Origin: Neorhizobium sp. SHOUNA12A
GTDB lineage: Bacteria; Pseudomonadota; Alphaproteobacteria; Rhizobiales; Rhizobiaceae
Assembly: GCF_023006505.1 (NCBI RefSeq)
Contig: NZ_JALBGV010000002.1
Coordinates: 62,001 to 126,000 of the forward strand
Reading direction: 5' to 3'
Length of the DNA stretch: 64,000 nucleotides
The notes beneath the pieces are model-generated. The model was not told the origin of the DNA, searched no databases, and saw nothing but the letters and a program-made list of their open reading frames with translations. Position 1 is the stretch's first letter; every line of letters starts with the position of its first letter. The position numbers were made by a program, and so were the translations under genes. Below, one piece after another: positions 53,823 through 63,122 of this stretch.

Positions 53823-54664
53823 GGATTGGTCTCCACTTCGATCGATTTGCGATCGAGGACTTTCAGGCGTCTGACGGGATGTTTGGGATCAGGCATCGCA
53901 GCGATCAGGCCCCGGGTGTAGGGATGCGCTGCATCTTCGAGCTTGCTCAGCGTTTCGACGACGCGGCCAGAATACATGACCAGAATGCGCTCGCAAAAAG
54001 CAGCGACCATACGGATGTCGTGGCTGATGAGGATCAGGCCGGAATTGTTCTCCCGCACCAGTTCATCGAGCAGCGTCAGAACGTCCTTGCGTACGCTGAC
54101 GTCGAGCGCAGACGTCGGTTCATCGGCGATCACGAGCTTGGGGCGCGCCAGAAGCATCATCGCGATCATCACGCGCTGGCCCATGCCGCCGGATATCTGG
54201 TGCGGGTAAAGAGACAGGACACGATCGGGATCGTTGATGCGCACCCTCGCCAGCATGTCGCGGGCGTGCGCAACGGCAGCCTTGCCACCGACGCCAAGAT
54301 GCAGCTTTGCAGCCTCGGCGACCTGTTTTCCGATGGTTAGGACAGGGTTCAACGAATAACGCGGATCCTGCATGATCAGGGCGATATCCTTGCCGCGAAG
54401 AGCGCCCATCTGCCGTTCGGTCTTTTCCAGCAACGGGCTGCCGAGGAAATCCATTCGCTCGGCGGTCACGCCGGCGCGCTGCGGCAAGAGCCGCATGATG
54501 GCGCGGCCGGTGGTCGATTTGCCCGAACCGGATTCACCAACGATGCCGATGCGCTCCCGCCCCACATCAAAGCTGACATTGGAGACCGCCGGAATGGAGT
54601 TTCGGCCGAAGCGGACGTTCAGGCCGCGAACGGACAGGACGGGCATTTCCTCAAGATCTGGCAT
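53819..54664 (-). CDS. ABC ATPase, OppD/DppD type
   Basis: The 281-residue ATPase has Walker A GESGSGKSTTG, signature ISGGMGQRVMIAMML (Gly-Met-Gly instead of Gly-Gln-Arg), Walker B VIADEPTSALD and the OppD C-terminal HPYTRGLIAAMPDPKHPVRRL. Start ATG 54664 overlaps the OppC-type stop by 14 bases; ATG 54646, close to GAGGAA, is also possible. Confidence 0.8.
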   Translation of the reverse strand: MPDLEEMPVLSVRGLNVRFGRNSIPAVSNVSFDVGRERIGIVGESGSGKSTTGRAIMRLLPQRAGVTAERMDFLGSPLLEKTERQMGALRGKDIALIMQDPRYSLNPVLTIGKQVAEAAKLHLGVGGKAAVAHARDMLARVRINDPDRVLSLYPHQISGGMGQRVMIAMMLLARPKLVIADEPTSALDVSVRKDVLTLLDELVRENNSGLILISHDIRMVAAFCERILVMYSGRVVETLSKLEDAAHPYTRGLIAAMPDPKHPVRRLKVLDRKSIEVETNP

Positions 54665-55553
54665 GGCGCGGGTCCAATAGATCGCGAAGCGTGTCTCCGG
54701 CGATGTTGAAGGCAAGGCTGGTCAACAGAATGGCGACGCCGGGCATCACCGCGACCCACCAATAATCGAGCATGAATTTTCGCCCGCTGGAAATCATCGC
54801 ACCCCATTCCGGCAGCGGCGGCTGCGCGCCGAGACCGAGGAAGCCAAGGGACGCGGCCGTCAGGATGATGCCTGCCATGTTGAGCGTCAGCCGCACGATC
54901 ACCGAGGGGATACACATCGGGGCGATGTAGAGAAACAGGATGCGCAATGGCGAAGCGCCATAAAGCCTTGCGGCCGCCACGTAATCCGCATTGCGCACGA
55001 CGAGTGCTTCCGCGCGTGCAAGTCGGGCGATCGGCGGCCAGGCCGTCAGCGAAATGGCAACGATCGCGGTTCCCAAGCCTGCCCCGAGAGCCGCGGCGAA
55101 GGCAAGCGCCAGGATCAGTGACGGAAACGACAGGACTATATCCGTGGCCCGCATCAGAATGGCATCGGTGCGTCCGCCGAAAAAGCCCGCGACGACGCCG
55201 ATGACGAGGCCGATCGGGCCGACAATCACCGAGACGGACAAGACGGTCTGGATGGTGATGCGCGTGCCGTAGACGAGACGGCTGAAGATATCACGTCCGA
55301 ATTCGTCCGTGCCGGCGAGATGCGCGAGGCTCGGAGGCTGAAGCGCGTCGCCCAATGTCTGGGCCGCGGGATCGTAAGGTGCGATCCACGGCGCAAAGAT
55401 TGCGACCACGACCAGAATGGCGAGGATGATGAAGCCCACCATGCCAAGTGGTTCGTCGGCGAGTTTGCGCAGAATGCGGGAGGTCGAGTTCCATATCCGG
55501 GTGCTGATTGCCGGCGGCTGAATGATGGCGTCGTCCTGAACGATATTGCTCAT
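54651..55553 (-). CDS. ABC permease, OppC/DppC type
   Basis: The 300-residue permease has an N-terminal membrane helix (MVGFIILAILVVVAIFAPWI), the hallmark LAGTDEFGRDIFSRLVYGTR, and a coupling loop NADYVAAARLYGASPLRILF. Start overlaps the OppB-type stop by 4 bases (ATGA). Confidence 0.85.
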   Translation of the reverse strand: MSNIVQDDAIIQPPAISTRIWNSTSRILRKLADEPLGMVGFIILAILVVVAIFAPWIAPYDPAAQTLGDALQPPSLAHLAGTDEFGRDIFSRLVYGTRITIQTVLSVSVIVGPIGLVIGVVAGFFGGRTDAILMRATDIVLSFPSLILALAFAAALGAGLGTAIVAISLTAWPPIARLARAEALVVRNADYVAAARLYGASPLRILFLYIAPMCIPSVIVRLTLNMAGIILTAASLGFLGLGAQPPLPEWGAMISSGRKFMLDYWWVAVMPGVAILLTSLAFNIAGDTLRDLLDPRHARS

Positions 55554-56578
55554 CGTGCGGCCTCCCGGGTGCGCGGATCAAGAAGCGCGTAGGCGATGTC
55601 TGCAATGAAATTCAGGAGCATGAAGATGAAACCAACAATGATCGTCGCCGCGAGAATTGCGTTCATGTCGCCGATCATGAGCGCATTGGTCATGTACTGA
55701 CCGATGCCGGGCCATGAAAACACGATCTCGGTGACCACGGCGCCTTCCAGCAGGTTGCCGTAAGAAATCGCGAGGACCGTGATCAATTGAACCGCGATAT
55801 TGGGCAGGACGTGGCTGATGACGGTGCGGACCGGACCGACGCCCTTGGCGCGCGCGGCGATGACATAATCCTGATTGAGCTGCTCCAGCGTGAATGCCCG
55901 GGTCATGCGCGTGATATAAGCCATGGCCATATAGGCAAGGATGCAGGCCGGCAGGATGATATGCGACAGGGCGTTCCAGAATATGTCCGTCTCGCCTTCG
56001 AGCAGGCTATCGACGAGCATCAGTCCCGTGGTCGGTTCGATCAGGCCTTCATAGAAGACATCGACGCGACCGGGGCCGCCGACCAGGTTGAGGCCGGCAT
56101 AGAAGATGACCAACCCCACGATACCGAACCAGAAGACCGGGATCGAATGCCCGACCAGCGCAAAGACACGGGCAAACTTGTCGATCGCGCTATCCCTGAA
56201 AAGACCGGCGGCCAGGCCGAGGGGAACGCCGATCAGAGTGGAAATCAACACCGCGAGCGTTGCAAGTTCCAGCGTTGCCGGGAATGCCTGGGACAGGTCC
56301 TTGGTGACCGCGTTACCGGTGAGGATGGCTGTGCCCATATCGCCGTGCAGCAGTCCCCAGACATAGACGAAGAATTGCTGGTAGAGCGGCAAATCGAGGC
56401 CAAGCCTGACGCGCATGGCCTCGTAGGCTTTCGGATCGGCGAGTTCGCCGACAATGGCCCCGACCGGATCGGTCGGCATGACGCGACCGATCACGAAGGT
56501 GACGCACAACAGGATGAACAGGCTGACGATCAGATGGATAAGTCGTCGTCCCAGCTCGGCTAACGAAAGTTCCTTCAT
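55550..56578 (-). CDS. ABC permease, OppB/DppB type
   Basis: The 342-residue permease has six helices, an OppB-type extracytoplasmic segment (MPTDPVGAIVGELADPKAYEAMRVRLGLDLP; only the first part was used for typing) and the coupling loop DYVIAARAKGVGPVRTVISH. Overlaps the OppC-type gene. The SBP gene ends 26 bases ahead. Confidence 0.85.
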   Translation of the reverse strand: MKELSLAELGRRLIHLIVSLFILLCVTFVIGRVMPTDPVGAIVGELADPKAYEAMRVRLGLDLPLYQQFFVYVWGLLHGDMGTAILTGNAVTKDLSQAFPATLELATLAVLISTLIGVPLGLAAGLFRDSAIDKFARVFALVGHSIPVFWFGIVGLVIFYAGLNLVGGPGRVDVFYEGLIEPTTGLMLVDSLLEGETDIFWNALSHIILPACILAYMAMAYITRMTRAFTLEQLNQDYVIAARAKGVGPVRTVISHVLPNIAVQLITVLAISYGNLLEGAVVTEIVFSWPGIGQYMTNALMIGDMNAILAATIIVGFIFMLLNFIADIAYALLDPRTREAAR

Positions 56579-56604
56579 GATCGGCTGCCTGATCTGACGC
56601 TAAG

Positions 56605-58197
56605 TTACTTATCGGTCTTCGTGACGCCTTCGAGACGTGTCGTCTGGCTCGGATGCCCGATATAACCCTGCACACGGCTCGTCAGAACGATCGGCTCATA
56701 TCGTTCGAAGAGCGGCAGAACAGCAGGCTTCTGGGCAACGAACATTTCCTGCATCTGAACGTAAAGGGCGCCGCGCTTCTTCGCATCCGGTTCCAGCGCA
56801 GCCTTGGCGGTGATGGCCGTCAGTTCGGGAATGTCCCAGCCGGAGCGCCATACGAAGTTGCCGGCATTGTTGGCCTTCAGCGAATTATCCGGATTGCTGG
56901 AGAATTGCTCCATCGCGCCCAGGACGTTCGGCATATAGGCACCCGTCTGCGGGATCAGCAGATCGAAATCTCGCGCTCGGTGCGCGGCGATGATATCCGC
57001 ACCATTACCCTGCATGATATTGACCTTGACGCCGATCTGGCCGAGCGACGCCTGGATCGCGGTCGCAAGATCGATGCGAGGCGTCTGGGCAATCGTCTTC
57101 AGGTTCACCGTGAAGCCGTCCTTGTATCCGGCTTCGGCCAACAGCGCCTTTGCCTTTGCCACGTCCAGCTTCCAATCCGGGCTCGGAATGGCAAATTCGA
57201 AGTTTTCCGGAACGGGAACCGTGCGTGCCCGGCCGTACGGCCCCATGATGGCCTTTTCCATGCCCTTGTAGTCGATGCCGTAGGCAATCGCTTCGCGGAC
57301 CTTGGGGTTGGAAAGCGGCTCCTTGCTGGCGTTCATCGACAGGACGTAAAAGCCCCCGGTCGGGACGCGCTGGATTTCGTAACCCTGCTTGCCGGTGAAG
57401 GTTGCAAGGTCGGTCGCGGTCAGCGCACTTGCGATGTCGATATCGCCACGCTCGAGCATCAGCCGCTCGACCTGGCTCTCAGGCACATGGCGCACGATGA
57501 CGCGGCGCATCTTGGGCTGTCCGGCGACGTAATTCTTGTTCGCGTCTAGGATGACGATCTCGTTCGGCGTCCACTTGTTCAGCGTGAAAGGGCCCGAGCC
57601 TGCCGAATTGGTGCGCAACCACGCATTGCCCCAGTCGTCGTTGACGACGTGGCTCTTCAGTTCCTTGCTGTCGACAACGCTCGCGATGACCATTGCCAGG
57701 CGATAGAGCAGGAGCTCGGAGGTGACCTCGCCGGAAAGGTCAATGCGCACGGTCTTCTCGTCCGGCGCAGTTACCAGCTTTTCGACATTGCCACCGTTGT
57801 AGCCGACGCGCTTGAGATTGGCGGCGGCGGCCTGGTCGAGTTTCAGGAGGCGGGTGATCGAGTAGACAACGTCCGCGGAGGTGACCGGGTTGCCCGAGGC
57901 GAATTCCGCCTTGCGCAGATGGAACGTGATGCCCTTGTCGTCGATCTCCCACTTTTCGGCAAGCTGCGGGGAAATCTTTCCAGAACCGTCGGTGGAAACC
58001 AGGCGATCGTAGAGGTTTGCCATGATCTCGTTGGCTTTGGCTTCCGTCGCCTGATGCGGATCCAGCGAGAGAACCTGGGCAAGCGAAGTCGCAATAACAA
58101 GCTGATTGGCCGGCGTCTCGGCAAAAGCTGCTGGCGTGCCGAACGACATGACAGCGAAAGCGGCGCCGACGAGCAATCGAGTGCAAAGATATTTCAT
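56605..58197 (-). CDS. ABC substrate-binding protein, SBP family 5
   Basis: The 530-residue binding protein has a signal peptide (LLVGAAFAVMSFGTPAAFA, cut near 26) and the family-5 core (VLSLDPHQATEAKANEIMAN, LAEKWEIDDKGITFHLRKAEF, GNPVTSADVVYSITRLL). GGGAGGAG precedes ATG 58197. It heads the minus-strand SBP-OppB-OppC-OppD-OppF operon and is divergent from mannonate dehydratase. That context makes a glycoside or uronide a likelier ligand than a peptide, as family-5 proteins may bind sugars. Confidence 0.85.
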   Translation of the reverse strand: MKYLCTRLLVGAAFAVMSFGTPAAFAETPANQLVIATSLAQVLSLDPHQATEAKANEIMANLYDRLVSTDGSGKISPQLAEKWEIDDKGITFHLRKAEFASGNPVTSADVVYSITRLLKLDQAAAANLKRVGYNGGNVEKLVTAPDEKTVRIDLSGEVTSELLLYRLAMVIASVVDSKELKSHVVNDDWGNAWLRTNSAGSGPFTLNKWTPNEIVILDANKNYVAGQPKMRRVIVRHVPESQVERLMLERGDIDIASALTATDLATFTGKQGYEIQRVPTGGFYVLSMNASKEPLSNPKVREAIAYGIDYKGMEKAIMGPYGRARTVPVPENFEFAIPSPDWKLDVAKAKALLAEAGYKDGFTVNLKTIAQTPRIDLATAIQASLGQIGVKVNIMQGNGADIIAAHRARDFDLLIPQTGAYMPNVLGAMEQFSSNPDNSLKANNAGNFVWRSGWDIPELTAITAKAALEPDAKKRGALYVQMQEMFVAQKPAVLPLFERYEPIVLTSRVQGYIGHPSQTTRLEGVTKTDK

Positions 58198-58559
58198 TGT
58201 AACTCCTCCCAGAGCTGACCAAGGGCATCGCCGCTTGTTTTAAGCGTTGTATGATGACTTAGCGGACTTTATGGGGGATGGCAAGCATTGCCGAAATAGC
58301 CCATCAGGCTGACTTCCGGACCTTCGGCGAGCCTCCCCGAAGATCTTCAGGGCAAGCTATCCAAGGATAACCGTTTGATAATGCGCGTGATCACGCGATC
58401 TCTCGCGAAAAGCCTGAAAGACTATCTGCCGGTGGCGAGAAGTGGCCCCGTAATATGTCCGTCCGCCCGTCTGAACGCCGGACCGCACGAAGATGCTCGA
58501 CAGTCGATAAAAATCATAATAGGTCGTATGATATGTGAGAGGCTCGGGAGGACGTTAAA
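58198..58559. promoter_or_regulatory. Divergent control region of the Opp-type operon and uxuA
   Basis: This 362-base gap has no gene. A perfect 14-base palindrome CGCGTGATCACGCG lies at 58384-58397. GTATGAT occurs at 58249-58255 (near the transporter start) and again at 58526-58532 (near the uxuA start), each in a TNGTATGATNNG-like setting, as in operators of FadR-type GntR regulators. These may be two sites for one regulator, but no regulator gene is adjacent. Confidence 0.35.
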
Positions 58560-59528
58560 ATGTATGTTGGCACACAAGTTGGCGCGAGAGATGATGACGA
58601 CTACCGTGTTTTCGCTCAATTGGGGTTGAAACACATCTGCGCAGACCCGCCCGGCGCGCCTTCGAGCTGGAAGCTGGAAGATCTCGAGCGTCATCGCGAC
58701 AAGATCGAGAGCTTCGGGCTGATCCTCGACATGATCCAGCTTCCGCTTCCCTCGCAGCCCATCGAGAAGGCGTCCTATCCGGATATCCTCCTCAAAGGCC
58801 CCGATCGCGACCGGCAGATCGACGCCGTGTGCAGGTTGATCGAGGAAACGGCGAAGGCCGGAATCCCGTCTGTGAAATACAATCTCAACCTGATCGGCAT
58901 CCCACGTACCCAGATGGAACCGGGGCGAGGCGGGTCACTCAACGAAGCATTTCGATGGGACAAAGCTGACCAGCAGGCCGAACCAGGCCTGGCGGGTGTG
59001 CTGTCCGAAGACGAAAACTGGGAGCGGATCGACTATTTCCTGGAACGGGTGGTGCCTGTCGCGGAGAGCAACAAGGTGCGGCTTGCCTGCCATCCGCATG
59101 ATCCTTACACCCCGCCCGGTTACAAGGGCGTTACTCGCGTGCTCGGCACCGTCGAGGGTTTGAAAAAGTTCGTGCTGATGCGCGAGAGCCCCTATCACGG
59201 TCTCAATTTTTGCCAAGGCTCGATCGGCGAAATGCTGGACAATCCCGGGCAGGAAATCGACGATATTATTCGTTGGTTCGGGACACGCGGCAAGATCTTC
59301 AATGTCCACTTCCGTAACATCGCGGGCGGAAAACTTTCCTTCATGGAAACCTTCCCGGACGAGGGCGACATGGACATGGTGCGCTCCCTCAAGGTTTATA
59401 AAGAGGTCGGCTATCGCTACATGATCATGCCGGATCACGTTCCCACGATAAGCGGCCGCGATCCCACGGGCGTGGCCTTTGCTTTTTGCTACGGTTATAT
59501 CGCTGCCCTGCTCGAAGCGATGAAATAG
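58560..59528 (+). CDS. uxuA: Mannonate dehydratase (UxuA family)
   Basis: The 322-residue TIM-barrel protein has the UxuA-type pattern (VKYNLNLIGIPRTQ, LACHPHDPYTPPGYKGVTRVLG, LNFCQGSIGEM, FNVHFRNI, MIMPDHVPTISGRDPTGVAFA). The His, Cys and Asp positions (Cys in NFCQG, His in CHPHDP, His in VHFRN, Asp in PDHVP) match the metal site. It dehydrates D-mannonate to 2-keto-3-deoxygluconate in glucuronate breakdown. It is shorter than E. coli UxuA (394), as for the alphaproteobacterial form. GGGAGG precedes ATG 58560. Upstream and downstream hexuronate genes are absent from the window. Confidence 0.85.
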   Translation: MYVGTQVGARDDDDYRVFAQLGLKHICADPPGAPSSWKLEDLERHRDKIESFGLILDMIQLPLPSQPIEKASYPDILLKGPDRDRQIDAVCRLIEETAKAGIPSVKYNLNLIGIPRTQMEPGRGGSLNEAFRWDKADQQAEPGLAGVLSEDENWERIDYFLERVVPVAESNKVRLACHPHDPYTPPGYKGVTRVLGTVEGLKKFVLMRESPYHGLNFCQGSIGEMLDNPGQEIDDIIRWFGTRGKIFNVHFRNIAGGKLSFMETFPDEGDMDMVRSLKVYKEVGYRYMIMPDHVPTISGRDPTGVAFAFCYGYIAALLEAMK

Positions 59529-59643
59529 CGACTTCGATGGCCACCTATGCGCCACGAACGTTGATCGAAGCTGCCGAGCTCGGCGGCTCTTCGGGCTCAG
59601 CCCGTCTTGCAACAGAGCTTGGACTTCCATGCCGGCAATCTAA

Positions 59644-59663
59644 CCGGCTCCGTATGGAGCCGG
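59644..59663 (+). terminator. Possible transcript-end hairpin after uxuA
   Basis: CCGGCTCC 59644-59651 pairs with GGAGCCGG 59656-59663 over a GTAT loop. It lies between the convergent uxuA and membrane-protein genes, but has no T run on either strand, so it is only a weak terminator candidate. Confidence 0.35.
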
Positions 59664-59775
59664 ACGGGACTGAGACGAATGCCCACTTGGGCGGCAGACT
59701 TGAATAACTGGCAGCCATTGCCAGGTTTAAGTGTGCAAAAGATGCTGCCTGAGCAGACGTTCGCCGGCCAGGCTG

Positions 59776-60867
59776 CTATTTCCAGCTTGTATAATCACTT
59801 GCGACGCAGCCAAACGGCGCTCGATCATGGCCGAACCGTTTTTTCAGCTGGCCGCATCCCCATTCGTTCAACGGCGCCGGCATCAGGTTGTTGATGTCCA
59901 TCCCCGGGCTTTGAAACTGCGTGCTCGAACTGGTCACATACCAAAGCCAGAAACCGAACACGCCGACCACGATCACCAGCAGGGTGCCGAAAAACATTTG
60001 CAGCCGCTTCCCGACAGAAATGGTGTTTTTTGCCTCGTCGAGCAACACCGGTCTGCTCTGGCCGTCGTTAAACTGCACGAATGGGGCAAGCGCAGCGTCA
60101 CGCTCGTCTCCAGTCAGCCCGATACGCTGCAGACGATCATCCAGAAGTACCGGCAAGGCGGTATTACCGTGCCTGACGGCCAGCCCGACGGCCTTTCCAT
60201 TCGCTTCGCCGACAATCAGCGGCTCTTCGCCGTCCCTCATCCGCGTGTAGACCGAGCGCCCCGTCTTATCGCCGGCGAGCTTGTCGTTGTAGGTGATATT
60301 GAGAAGGTTTCGCTTCCGGTCGAAAGCGGTGATTTCGACCGGCACAGGCTTTAGGAGCGCTGGCCGCCGCAGCTGACGTTTGACATGCCAGATCCGCAGA
60401 GCCAGAAACAGCATTCCCAGGCTCATGCCGCCGACCAGCGCGGTGAACAGGCCAAGGGTGATGATCCGATTCCAGAGCTTGTCCAGGCCAAGGCTCATGG
60501 TCGCCAGTTCCGGGTGATCGATGGAGATCACAAGATCCGTCTCGTAGTCTCCCGTATGAAAGTCTACGAACATGATCTCCACATCAGAGCTGTAGTTTCG
60601 TCCGTTGTAGCTGTAGACGAGCCGCGCCTCGCAATCGGTGAAGATGGCCCTGCGGGTCGTGCATCGCCCGTTTTGCACATCCCCATCGTCCATCACCAAG
60701 GGGTTCCGGCTGATCTGGAAATCGCGCAGGACCCCCGGCGCTTGCCAGAGGACCAGGAAAACAGCCAGTGCGAGAATGATGGGGGCCAACCAGAAGTAAG
60801 CTCCAGGTGTCGAGATAACGTCGCGGGCGATTGAGAGCGGGCGGTTCGGCAAAATGAGAGCGGGCAT
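59776..60867 (-). CDS. Conserved membrane protein of unknown function
   Basis: The 363-residue protein has a membrane helix at about 24-47 (FWLAPIILALAVFLVLWQ), then an extracytoplasmic domain of about 90 residues with a possible disulfide (GRCTTRRAIFTDCEARL). A second helix lies near 134-156, followed by a soluble region (160-285), a third helix (about 292-313, GTLLVIVVGVFGFWLWY) and a short C-terminal outer part with two more cysteines. It resembles DUF3592-type proteins, but no function is known. Start ATG 60867 (MPALILPNRP) is preferred; a TTG at 60882 is also open. It stands alone, convergent with uxuA. Confidence 0.65.
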   Translation of the reverse strand: MPALILPNRPLSIARDVISTPGAYFWLAPIILALAVFLVLWQAPGVLRDFQISRNPLVMDDGDVQNGRCTTRRAIFTDCEARLVYSYNGRNYSSDVEIMFVDFHTGDYETDLVISIDHPELATMSLGLDKLWNRIITLGLFTALVGGMSLGMLFLALRIWHVKRQLRRPALLKPVPVEITAFDRKRNLLNITYNDKLAGDKTGRSVYTRMRDGEEPLIVGEANGKAVGLAVRHGNTALPVLLDDRLQRIGLTGDERDAALAPFVQFNDGQSRPVLLDEAKNTISVGKRLQMFFGTLLVIVVGVFGFWLWYVTSSSTQFQSPGMDINNLMPAPLNEWGCGQLKKRFGHDRAPFGCVASDYTSWK

Positions 60868-61225
60868 AATGGCGGCTTTCAACTATGTCGTTCGACGGTT
60901 GATCGGACTGATCTCTAGTGTCGCATCGGTGAAGCAATCTGCTTGTTATAGTACCTCTTCAAAAAGCCCGCCTTGGTTAGGACAATTCGTCGATTCGCGG
61001 AATAGATGTTTTCCCGCTTATTCGCCTATAGGTAGCCGCCGCCCGTCGGCACCACGAAGACCGACAACACGATTGTGGATGAAGGGATGCCGATCTTGCA
61101 AAACTGGTGGTCATTGGAACGCCGGCTTGCCGTTGCTTTCGCACCGACCGGCCGGGCGGCCGAAGGCACTCGAATCGGAATTTGGTTCGACGACCTCGTT
61201 ATCGGCGTCAGTCATGAATGTGCGG
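60868..61225. other. Gap, possibly with a decayed gene end
   Basis: The 358 bases between the membrane-protein start and the phosphatase stop hold no convincing gene. On the minus strand a short open stretch ends at about 61030 (QFCKIGIPSSTIVLSVFVVP, then TGGGYL and stop), hydrophobic and reminiscent of the last helix of a DASS/SLC13-type transporter, so it may be a remnant. The part 60880-61000 is AT-richer and may carry the membrane-protein promoter. Confidence 0.25.
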
Positions 61226-62047
61226 CTACGCGGCGGCAATGTCTCGCGCGCCGATGCCGGCGATCCGTTGCAGGTCTTCGATTGCGCCGGGACCGGCTGC
61301 AAGAACCGGAGCGCCCTTGGTCAGCCGTTCGCCTTCGGCCGGAAACGGCAGGTACCAGCCGCCCGCTTCCTTGACGATGCAGTAGCCGCCGAGGCAGTCC
61401 CAGGCGTGCATGTACGGTTCGTAATAACCGACGAGACGACCGGCGGCGACATAGGCGAGCATCAGCGCGCCGGAGCCGAGCCGCACAAAGTTGCCGCCGG
61501 CTCCAAGCAGATCGGAGACGATCTTGGCAACCGAAGCGGGGGTGACGTGATGGTTGGCGCCGATCCCTGTCAGCGCGTTGCGGATGGTCTTTTTCGGATC
61601 GAGCGACAGCGGCTTGCCATTGAGCGTGGCGCCCTGTCCGGTAGAGGCAGAATAGAGTTCGTTGTGACAGGGTACGTAGATCACGCCCACCACCGGCACC
61701 TTGTCGTGCACCACGGCGATCGAGACGCACCAGTTCGGCATGCCGCTGACGAAGGGGCTTGTGCCGTCGATCGGATCGACCACCCAGGTATAACCGGAGC
61801 TTCCCCCGACCAGACCATATTCCTCCCCCAGAAATCCGTCTTCGGCGAAGCCTTGGGAAACGCGATCGCGAATGAGGTTTTCGACTTCCCGGTCGGCGAT
61901 CGAGACGACATCCTGGGGGTCGCCCTTGGTTTCGATGACCAGGGTCTCGCGCTTGCTGAAATAGTCGAAGGCGACCTTGCCGGCCGCCAATGCGATCTCT
62001 TCGGCCAACGCATGTCGGTCCCTGATTTCCCGTTCATGTATATTCAT
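61226..62047 (-). CDS. Inositol-monophosphatase-family phosphatase
   Basis: The 273-residue enzyme has the three metal-site motifs of the family: GEEYG, WVVDPIDGTSPF and HAWDCLGGYCIVKEAGG (the usual WDxAAG has Cys-Leu here). Mg-dependent removal of phosphate from inositol-, sugar- or histidinol-phosphate is expected. It follows the ATPase gene on the minus strand by 16 bases, so it is cotranscribed with the ABC transporter. Such pairing suggests that it dephosphorylates an imported sugar phosphate. Confidence 0.85.
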   Translation of the reverse strand: MNIHEREIRDRHALAEEIALAAGKVAFDYFSKRETLVIETKGDPQDVVSIADREVENLIRDRVSQGFAEDGFLGEEYGLVGGSSGYTWVVDPIDGTSPFVSGMPNWCVSIAVVHDKVPVVGVIYVPCHNELYSASTGQGATLNGKPLSLDPKKTIRNALTGIGANHHVTPASVAKIVSDLLGAGGNFVRLGSGALMLAYVAAGRLVGYYEPYMHAWDCLGGYCIVKEAGGWYLPFPAEGERLTKGAPVLAAGPGAIEDLQRIAGIGARDIAAA

Positions 62048-62063
62048 GACAATATCCCTGTCG

Positions 62064-63122
62064 TCATTCCGCGATGATGGCGATCCCCCGGCTCTTCAAG
62101 CCGATGGCGACCTGAGTGCCGGGGGCAAGAGGACGGTCGACCGACGGGTCGACGATGAACAACGTCCCGCCGCTCGTTTCCGCCTCGTATTCGATATGAT
62201 CACCGAGATAGGCCGCATGGCTGATCCGCCCGGAAAAGGCAGCGCTCTCGGCCGGCTCCACGGTGATCGCGCTCGGTCGCACGGCGAGCTTGCCGCGACC
62301 TGTCTTTGCGCCGCGCGCCGGCACGACATGCCGCAAGCCCTCGATGCTGACCGTCGCGTGCGCGCCCGAAATGTCTATGATCTCGCAGGGCACGACATTC
62401 GCCTCGCCAATGAAGTCGGCGATGAAGGTTGAAGCCGGCGCTTCGTAAAGTTCGCGCGGGCTGCCGGCCTGGGCAATTTCTCCGTCTTTCATGACGATGA
62501 TCTTGTCGGAGACGGCCAGCGCCTCGTCCTGATCGTGGGTCACGTAAACGGCGGTGAACTGCAGCCGCTGCTGCAGCTCGCGGATTTCCGTGCGGACGCG
62601 CCGGCGAAGGCGAGCGTCGAGATTGGACAGCGGCTCGTCGAGCAATAACACCTGCGGTTCGAGCACCAGCGCGCGGGCAACGGCGACGCGCTGTTGCTGG
62701 CCTCCGGAGAGCTCGGCCGGGAGGCGGCGACCCATGCCGGCAAGGCCGACGAGCTCGAGCCCGTGCTCGGCCTTCTGGCGTGCTTCCTTCTTGTTCAACC
62801 CGGAGGATTCCAGCCCGTAGGCGACGTTGTCGAGCGAGGTCATATGCGGAAAGAGGGCATAGGACTGGAAGACCATGGAGACGTCGCGCTCGTTGGCCGG
62901 CAACATGGTCACGTCCTTGCCGCCGATCAGGATGCGGCCGGAGGTCGGATGTTCGAGGCCCGCCAGCATGCGAAGCGTCGTCGTCTTGCCGCAACCGGAA
63001 GGTCCGAGCAGCGTCACCAGCGTGCCGGGCTCGACGGTCAGCGACAGGTCGTGGATGGCGGTAAAAGCGCCGAAGGTCTTGCGGACATTCTGAAAGACGA
63101 CCGAACCAGGGCTGGGCATCAT
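62064..63122 (-). CDS. ABC ATPase, FbpC/PotA/AfuC type
   Basis: The 352-residue ATPase has Walker A LGPSGCGKTTTLRML, signature LSGGQQQRVAVARALV, Walker B LLLDEPLSNLDARLR, switch His in VTHDQDEAL and a C-terminal TOBE-type domain (LAVRPSAI). Start ATG 63122 overlaps the permease stop by 4 bases (ATGA). The family covers iron(III), polyamine, thiamine, 2-aminoethylphosphonate and hexose-phosphate transporters. Confidence 0.85.
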   Translation of the reverse strand: MMPSPGSVVFQNVRKTFGAFTAIHDLSLTVEPGTLVTLLGPSGCGKTTTLRMLAGLEHPTSGRILIGGKDVTMLPANERDVSMVFQSYALFPHMTSLDNVAYGLESSGLNKKEARQKAEHGLELVGLAGMGRRLPAELSGGQQQRVAVARALVLEPQVLLLDEPLSNLDARLRRRVRTEIRELQQRLQFTAVYVTHDQDEALAVSDKIIVMKDGEIAQAGSPRELYEAPASTFIADFIGEANVVPCEIIDISGAHATVSIEGLRHVVPARGAKTGRGKLAVRPSAITVEPAESAAFSGRISHAAYLGDHIEYEAETSGGTLFIVDPSVDRPLAPGTQVAIGLKSRGIAIIAE

